The notes beneath the pieces are model-generated. The model made no database searches and had not been told where the DNA came from. It worked only from the letters and a program-made list of their open reading frames with translations. From the NCBI RefSeq assembly GCF_914767665.1, contig NC_059502.1:35606812-35670811 (forward strand): a stretch of 64,000 nt of DNA, in the 5' to 3' direction. The translations under genes were made by a program, and so were the position numbers. The stretch comes from Harmonia axyridis. Lineage: Eukaryota > Arthropoda > Insecta > Coleoptera > Coccinellidae. Position 1 is the stretch's first letter. Each line of letters opens with the position of its first letter. Positions 56,791 to 64,000 of this stretch are shown here, piece after piece.

Positions 56791-59700
56791 TTCGTTTGTA
56801 GATTCAAGGGTTCACATTTGTACGGCAAATTCTTTCAATATTGGAGATCGAACACCGTAAGAAGTGTCGTATACTACCCTCTACCTTTAAAATGCCATAG
56901 TGAGGCTTTTTTGTTATTTTGCTGTACTCTTCTAGTGAAATCAAAAAAACTACGTTGTATTGGTTTCCCGAAATACTTCAATAGGTACCTAATGAAGCAG
57001 AATTTGGTTTGAAGAAGAAGATAAATAAAATAAAATAATTTGTTATTGCCTGTGGAATGAACTTGAATTCACGGTATATTTTGAAGATTAAACTAAAAGG
57101 TAAATGCAATTAAGGAAGTCTGTTGTAAATTGAATGGCTGCGATTGAAAAAGGGTTTCAAACCCATCATTTTTTTCAAACAACCTTCGCTAAATTAAGAG
57201 GAGTCCGATGTACTGCTGTATTCATTAGACAATTTTGTTACCAAGTATTTCTAACGAAGAAATGTTCTAATAATTCTAACAAAATAATGGATAAATTTAT
57301 AATATAAAAATAAAAAGGAAATAACTAAAATAACAGCGACGAAAAATTCAAGTGGAATAATAATATAGCGGTTTTTATGAATAGTATCGAATGCAGAATT
57401 TTGAAATATGCGTATTTGTTATTTAATTTGTGCAGGGTGATTGTTTATATTTTACTCAATGGCTATCTCAGTTAATATCAGTCTTACTAAAACGTTTAAA
57501 TCGGCAAATATGAAGTACTTTTTTATGTGGATTCAAAATTCATTACTAGTAAATGCAAAAAAGCATTCAATTAAATAATCAAAGATTAGAAGAAACACAA
57601 CAAACGATTTTTCCATGCACATATAACCTATAAACCGTTATGTACTCTTTAAGGATTTAATAGCATCAGTAAAGGAGCGTTTTAAGCGATACCAAGTTAG
57701 TGCATTTTTTTTCAATTTTGTTTATTGAAATCAGTAAATGATCACATTTACATATTCGTTCGTATATGAAAGACATCTCGATGACATATCATTTCAACAG
57801 TGTTCACAATCTAATTCGAACCGGGAGTATTCTTGTAATCCTATAAACAAAACGGTCAATCGTTTATTCCGAAACTGCGAAGAAGCGTGAGAAGTAACGT
57901 TTGTATAAATTTCACATGAAATCAAGAACCATCTAAACTGACAGAGCTTTTCACCATATCCTCGCAGTGATGAATGATTCAGGTTCATGTCACCGGATGA
58001 TTCCCCGATTGATCTTCGATTCGAAGTGCATCAACCGGCTTGAAGAGTTCCGATTCTTACAAACCTGTTTTGGAAGAAGTTCTGGTAGATCACGGTTGCT
58101 GTATTGTCGAGTATTATCGATGTTTCTGAATGGACCAATGCAATAGAACAGGGGTGTACTTTATGTTTTTTTTCATATCCGGACCTAAAGAACTTTAATA
58201 AGTTGGATCTCAAATTTGCAAATGAGTAATTCAGTAAACTGGATTGAAATCAAGTGTTGAAGTATTGAATAAATCAATGCATGATGAATATCGCTAATTC
58301 AGTTGAAATATTAATTGAAAATATCATTATCCTCGCCTAAATAGCATTCGCAACTAGTAGTCGTCAATAACAACTTCATGTTTAACATTCCAGTTATTTT
58401 AGATTCAATTCACAAGCTACTAACTGAGCTTCATTCAGTTTGTTTGAACATATCCAGTTGCTTTGGATTGTTATATTATTTTGTAATTTTGTTATTCTTT
58501 TGTCACCGAAAAGTTTAATTACAAAGAATTCGTTGATTGCCTATTCTGTAGAAATAAATATCATTTAAAATGAGAATATGAAAGGGAGGCAAATTTCGGA
58601 GCAACAAAGGATTCTCCCATATATTACTTAAGATGCTTTAGTACACAAAGAAACATCTTCAAACCTTGATAGGAAAAGCCATGGACGTTCAACAAGACAC
58701 TTGGAACAGCTTCGATATAATGAATATCTGGAATCTCGCAGAACGATTTGAAGTTCTATCTAACAAAGTATTCATTGCCAAAAGCTACGTTCGACAACGA
58801 GAAGATTTTGATGTACGAATGCAAGCATACTGCAAATGCTTCTTTCTGTCTTTGCCAAGTGATGAACCTCATATTCTCTTAAGCGAGTGACAGTGAGTGT
58901 AGTGTCCCAATTTTCCGTTGTTAGACCGTATTTTTCGTCACATTTTTGAAGAGGAAGGAACTACTTTAACTATTACAGTACAATTAGACGTTCTAATGTT
59001 GAATGATGTTTTTCTGCCCTCATCTTAAACAACAGGGATTCAACATGGGAAATGTTTACTTTTACCAGTGGATATTGTATGTACATCCCAAACAGAAAAA
59101 TGTTTCCGAAGTGACTTTTTCTCCGTTCTGACGATATTGGAACATTCTTTTTTTGTGGAGCTGTTTAAAACGTTTTGTTTACTCCCAAAAACTCTTAATT
59201 TTAAAACCTCAATCGATCTGCTTCTTCAAACTTCATAATTTGCCTTTAAAACAATAACATTATTAGAAACATTATTTTCTTATGAATTGAAATTCTTGAA
59301 GGACTGTTCACATTACAATTTTTCATGGATTTACCTAAATTTTGGATGGTTTTCCGAAAAATTACGACTGATGGATAGGAAACCTCACTCTTCTGAAGAA
59401 TAATTTGAGTTTGTAGCTTCGAGAGAAAATGAATAAACAAGTTTCTGCTATTGGTGGACTCTATTTTCAGTTTTGATCCCAAACACATAAATCATTTTTC
59501 ATTATCACAAGAGAGAAAAGCTCGATTTGTTAACCATAGTAGGAACGTCATTATCTGTTGTCATGTAGTCCCATCGGTAGAGCATCGAAAATAAATTCGT
59601 CAACATCCCTGTGGAGGATTGTATTGAACCAATTTAGCGGAAAACTGGGATAATCCTGTCAATTGCTGAACCGATCGTTCCATTCTCGAACAGAACCGTA

Positions 59701-60842
59701 CTGGAAAATAGTGATTTTTATTGTTTAATTTCGTGAATAACGTAGATCTGAACAATTGTATCGTTTTCAAAGCATGAAGGCAATGACTAAATGGGGAAGA
59801 ATTGAGAGTCCTTACTATGTATTTCAATGTTTATTTTCATGTTTTCTCTCGACTCTTCTACCCTCATTCGGTATTTTATTTAAATTCTTAATCTGTGCAT
59901 ATTTCGCGTAAAACGTGACCAGATTGATAATCTCTGAAATTCTGCTTATTTTCTCTAAAATAAGTCACAACAAAAAAGTTAGATTTTTTATAATTCGATC
60001 TCGAAGGAAATTCGGTGAGTGAATTTAATATCTATTTTAGTGATGTGAATTTCATACATTTTTTCATTTACTGTTGCGCAAGGAATTTTCACTCATTTAT
60101 AATATCTCGGTGTATTCGTCTTGGATTATGAAATTTTGTGGAATGTTGATCTTGTTACAACTTGTTACAAATATTTCATATTCAGGTTTCAGTAGAGTTC
60201 AGTTATATTAATAATTCGACTATTTTGTTGAGCTCTTCTCAGTGCTCCTTAATATATCTTTTAATATTTCACAGATTATCAAGAATGAATTTATATTACC
60301 ATGATGCTTCGGAGTTGGGATATTTTCGGTTAAACTGAGTTTTATACATCGATAGATTCGCCAGATTTTTCCGCGTCAAACGGTTTTGAGTTTTAATTTT
60401 TTGCTTAGACTTTTGTGTCGCTTAGCAGCAAAGACTTACCGACTCAATATTATAAATCTATATAAATCTAACCAACCGTAATATTCACATATTCTCTTAT
60501 TCCTTTCAAGCAGTATTATATAAATGTTACTCATCTTGTTTTAATCAAATGAAATGAATGTTAATTATGCCGTCTTATTTCAAAGTTAAAATGACCTCTT
60601 TGTGGAGGTTGTCCTTATACGTTTTACTTTTAAGCAGGATTCTTTCTGCTTTACATCTGACCTTGAAATACGAGTCTTTTTACTCCATCTAGAAACTTGG
60701 ATACTGTCGTTAATAATAGGTTTCTTGTTTTTAAGGATTCAGTTAAACCTAGTTATACTGTTTTTCCCGAGGTTTTTCCTATAATAATATGAGTAAGTAA
60801 CGAAATTTGTTAGGGAGCCTGTTTACTTATCTAAAATCTATA
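56791..60842. other. Gene-free AT-rich DNA
   Basis: About 4 kb. A moderately GC-richer open stretch lies at 58678-58890 (plus), reading MDVQQDTWNSFDIMNIWNLA and on without stops for 70 codons. It has no recognised motif, so it is not called a gene. A GTGCAGGGTGATTG word near 57432 may be a decayed fold-back end. Confidence 0.5.
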
Positions 60843-61091
60843 TTATTCCCATCTATTTCCTTTTACCCAAGCGAAAGTGTCGAATAATTTCTCTTGAGTC
60901 ATTTTTCCTAATTGTAATTCTTCAACCAAATTGCGTAAACGACAATAATTGGAAAAAATATCAAATATTTCATGGAAGTATGAATACCATAACACTAACC
61001 AATTCGTAGTGATTTTTTCCTGATTTTTGGAAAGTTTTTTGGCTCTATTGTTAAGTTTGCCTATTGTTGCTTCTGTCCTTTCGCCTTTCAA
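60843..61091 (-). other. Candidate exon of unknown function
   Basis: The minus-strand frame, open for 82 codons to a TAA, reads ERTEATIGKLNNRAKKLSKN, then EKITTNWLVLWYSYFHEIF and FSNYCRLRNLVEELQLGKM, ending AWVKGNRWE. It lacks an ATG at its start, and CATATAGACAG just upstream could be a splice acceptor. Codon-like regularity and amphipathic runs make it look more protein-like than other frames here. No family is recognised and no partner exon was found. Confidence 0.3.
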
Positions 61092-61199
61092 CTGTCTATA
61101 TGAATCAACTTTGGAAAAATTGGTTTGTTATTCATCGTATATCATCAGATGTTTTCAATTACATTTTTGTAAGCCAGTTCTACATCGAAGAAATTATAG

Positions 61200-61560
61200 T
61201 TTATCTTTTTGCATCCTTCATCTACGTTCACTGAACCTAAAACCATCCAGTACGGCCCGTGATGGTTCCGGCCACAAATGCGATGTTACAGCAGGATCGT
61301 GTCGTCCACACTGCAAGGTTAGAGTCGCAGCTTAAACAGAGATTGTTTGGTGTAAATGCTGGCAATAATGGGGCTTACAATACACGGGCCTTGCTTTTGC
61401 AGTGCACAATTGCACATTGTCCGTCAGAGAATTAAGGCACATCTGGTCATTGGACTGTTTTCAAAGAATTTCCAACAAATCCGAAACTGAGGCCCGGAGG
61501 GCGAGAAACGTGAATGTTGGTAACCCTGTTCACTAAACACACTAGTTAAATTATTGGAAA
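61200..61560. other. GC-elevated unique island
   Basis: Balanced composition with words such as GGTTCCGGCCACAAATGCG, GATTGTTTGGTGTAAATGC (forkhead-like) and GCAGTGCACAATTGCACATT. No open frame or transposon signature. Possibly a conserved regulatory element. Confidence 0.3.
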
Positions 61561-63079
61561 CCGATCAATGGCTCCAGCGGAGTGAAAGGATTCTTACAGA
61601 GGTACACTGGTGTTTGTTGGAATTAAATCATTCAACAGCTGTTGGGTATTATCCCAGGGTATTTGAGTATTGAAAATTTGGTACCGATTTTGTTGTCAGT
61701 TTCGTTGAACTGGAACGTATCGAATCAACCATTTCACTTCTTCATCATTTAAACCAATTTAGTAGCATTATGTGTGAAATAGAATTTCATCTCTAAGATG
61801 AGAAATAAATATACTTACTGAACCGAAAAGACATTGGAATTCTAAAGGATTCATAAAATATTACTTATATTGTATGTCTTATAATAGTAGTTTTATTATT
61901 CCAATGATGGTCTTAATTAATAATATAATTCCGTTTTTGTGATACAAAATATTCGGAATGAAGCAACATATGGGTTTATTATTTTCAATATAAGTCTTTT
62001 TTTTCCTCGTCCGAAGAAAAAAAATTTAAACCCCCTGAAATTTTCAAATTATAAGTTCTCAAATATAGAAAATTCAAAAATAATACCGTCCGCTATCTAG
62101 AGCGATTCCCGGAAGCTATTGCATGAAATTTGATACAAACATCGGTTGTTATACCGCATTGATCCTCCTAACTCGAGAACATGATCTATGAATTTTTGAA
62201 TCGTTTGATCATAGACATTCAAAAAAAGTTATTTATCAGAAAATTATCAACTCATAATCATGAAGATGAAAAGATGTATTGCTAAAATAATAATGTGTAC
62301 AACATTATTTCATCATAAGACTCTCTACCTCTTCCGGAACTATAGTTCCAGAAGTATGAAATCCGCCGCTATAAAATTTTTTACATTGATAATTTTATAT
62401 TTTTTTCGCCACGTGTCGAGGTATTAAGTCGGAAAAGGTAATAATGAACCATATTATACTCGTAATATTTCCAGAGCTTTTTTAGATCTAAATTATTTGA
62501 AATAATTTTCAGTCAAATACTATCTTGTTCTTCGTTTTATAACAAATAACAGATGTTTCTTCAATTTATTATGAAAAATGTCAAGGGATCAAGCTTTCAC
62601 ATGGTTTGATTTCATAGTGAATATATGATATATAAGTCAGTCTCCAAAATAACAATGCTTTTATCTTGAAGCTGAAAATATATAATACAATCTAGTGATG
62701 ACATATTTGCCCGATATGGAACTTTTTAACGTTAACAAATCACCCGTTCAACACAACAAATCATCGAAAAGGAAATCGAATGTCTCATTAAGTATGACCC
62801 AAGATTATTTATTACTTTCGATAGTGAGTTTTTTCATCAATAAATTATAACAATTAGTCAGTTACTTCGTGAATCGTTTGTCAATGATTGAATTCCACTA
62901 ATCAATCGCTAACGATTTCTAAATGAGGGGTATTCTCAATATTAATTTTCACTTGCTTTCATATAAGTACAAAAGATGTAGATCTTATTAGTTTATAACT
63001 TCAACAAAATACTTTCAAAACTATAGAAATTTCAAAATTTTAAAAAGTGGCCAGATAAGCGGACCCTAGAGGTGAAGAA
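61561..63079. other. Gene-free AT-rich DNA
   Basis: No feature is recognised beyond AT-rich unique sequence. Confidence 0.5.
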
Positions 63080-64000
63080 GTGGAGCTAAACTTTTCTGTC
63101 GGCCCTTTAACAACGCAATTGTTAAAATTCACTACAAAAATGTCGAAAATTTGCAGTCACAGTTTGTGAAACTAAAGCACTTTTGGATCGTCGTGAAGCA
63201 CATTTTCGGCTGGAAATAGTGAAACTGGTGCAAAACTTTGAGCTGTTAGTAATGTGAAGAATCGAAACTATGTGCGTCGCTTAATAACTACTGACAATAT
63301 TAATGTTTTTGACGGTAGTGTTGACGAAAACCTAGGTTCGTCGATTGCTCGTTCATTTTAGGAATTCCACAAACGACGTTACACCGTATTTTGCACAAAT
63401 ACTTAGGTCTTAAGGCTTTAAAAGTTTAGTTGAAAAAGAACACAATCCATTCGGTCACCAAAAACATTGTATCTTCGCTTTTGCGTCCTTTAAATGCATC
63501 AAAATGATACAGATTTCCATCAAAATCTTCAGTGATGAGGCACATTTTCAGCTCGGAGGGTACGTTATTAAACAGAATTATCGAATTTCGGGCTCCAAAA
63601 ATCCAAGAATGATTGTTAAAAAGCCTCTCTTGTTTGGTGCGATTTATGGTTAGGTGAGCGACTGGACCTTACTTATTCGAAAATGAGGATGGGCAACTGG
63701 TACGGTGAAGGCATAGCGCTTTCGAGTTATGTTTATGATTTTTTATGGCCAGAATTAGAAAGCTTTGATGTGAACGACGTTTATTTTCAACAAGACGGCC
63801 CTACGTGCCACACAAGCAACGAAACTATAGCAATTTTGAAAGGAAAGTTTTCTTGTCGTGTTATTTCTCGGAGAGGAGACCACAATTTGCTAGATCTCTG
63901 AACTTTTTTTTAGAAAAAAAAGAAGAAGAAATATAAGAACTATGCCAATGTTCCACAATCGATTCAAGACCCTCAAGATGGAATTCGGATATTATCTAGG
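63080..64000 (+). pseudogene. Mariner-like (DD41D-type) transposase, broken, runs off the window
   Basis: Recognisable pieces in order: an N-terminal region near 63100-63250 (VENLQSQFVKLKHFLDRRE), TLHRILHKYLGLKALK (63390-63430), and FSDEAHFQLGGYVIKQNYR with the first catalytic aspartate (about 63525-63580). These are followed by GSKNPRMIVKKP, DFLWPELESFDVNDVYFQQD with the second aspartate (about 63735-63800), CHTSNETIAILKGKFS, VISRRG, a shifted LDL-TFF, and YANVPQSIQDLKMEF near the last bases. Frames change at least four times and stops intervene. The WPPR and PLD block is largely lost. It is the same family as the fragment at 5.2-5.6 kb. Terminal repeats were not identified, and the right end lies outside the window. 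Confidence 0.82.

Noticed and set aside
58666..58890. 74-codon plus-strand frame with moderately balanced composition
   Set aside because: No recognised motif, no splice signals of quality, and the first ATG lies a few codons inside; left as unassigned sequence.
61395..61430. AATTGCACATTGTCC resembles the seed region of the miR-92 family
   Set aside because: No complementary arm lies within normal precursor distance on either side, and the bases after the seed do not match known family members.

Overview
The window reads as a gene-poor, AT-rich stretch of an animal nuclear chromosome, most likely an insect and possibly a beetle. This rests on the repeat content: a Mos1-type (DD34D) mariner, DD41D-like mariner remnants, Penelope-like and non-LTR retroelement debris, hAT-type MITEs with 8-bp target duplications, and many fold-back repeats ending in TACAGGGTG. 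Species assignment is inference. No host gene with a recognisable, complete structure is present. Almost everything that can be named is a transposable element, a fragment of one, or tandem or inverted repeat DNA, embedded in unique AT-rich sequence with a few GC-elevated islands.

Layout. 0-6.8 kb: a dispersed repeat, a Penelope-like C-terminal fragment, a short MITE and a broken DD41D-like mariner transposase. 6.8-9.5 kb: a 77-bp minisatellite of about 35 units with nested higher-order repeats. 10.3-11.6 kb: a nearly full-length but dead mariner with both terminal inverted repeats. 12-20 kb: mostly unique DNA with a perfect hairpin, an isolated candidate exon and a LINE RNase H remnant. 22-26 kb: a small element with palindromic ends, a hAT-type MITE and a 1-kb fold-back element. 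27-35 kb: largely unique DNA. 36-42 kb: several fold-back elements, including an almost perfect 1.5-kb inverted repeat. 44.6-46.2 kb: a compact element carrying an apparently intact, three-exon tyrosine recombinase gene between elaborate palindromes. 47-56 kb: a hAT MITE, a Penelope-like GIY-YIG remnant, another nested fold-back, a GC-rich island, an inverted pair of tRNA-Thr-like sequences and a LINE reverse transcriptase fragment. 61-64 kb: a GC-elevated island, then a second DD41D-like mariner remnant that runs off the window.

The most notable system is the tyrosine recombinase element at about 44.57-46.16 kb. Its 366-residue product keeps every expected catalytic residue (R142, H245, R248, H268, Y280). 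The gene has two short phase-0 introns and a poly(A) signal overlapping the stop codon. The ends are built from a compound palindrome on the left and two short tandem palindromes on the right, all carrying the same GGGAAATATGA word. A 360-bp sequence at 22.26-22.62 kb has the same design with a different palindrome word (GTCCGGGAAGT) and no gene, as expected of a non-autonomous relative. A second theme is the TACAGGGTG fold-back superfamily: at least four elements have long arms, and three loci carry two such boxes about 108 bp apart although the sequence between them has diverged.
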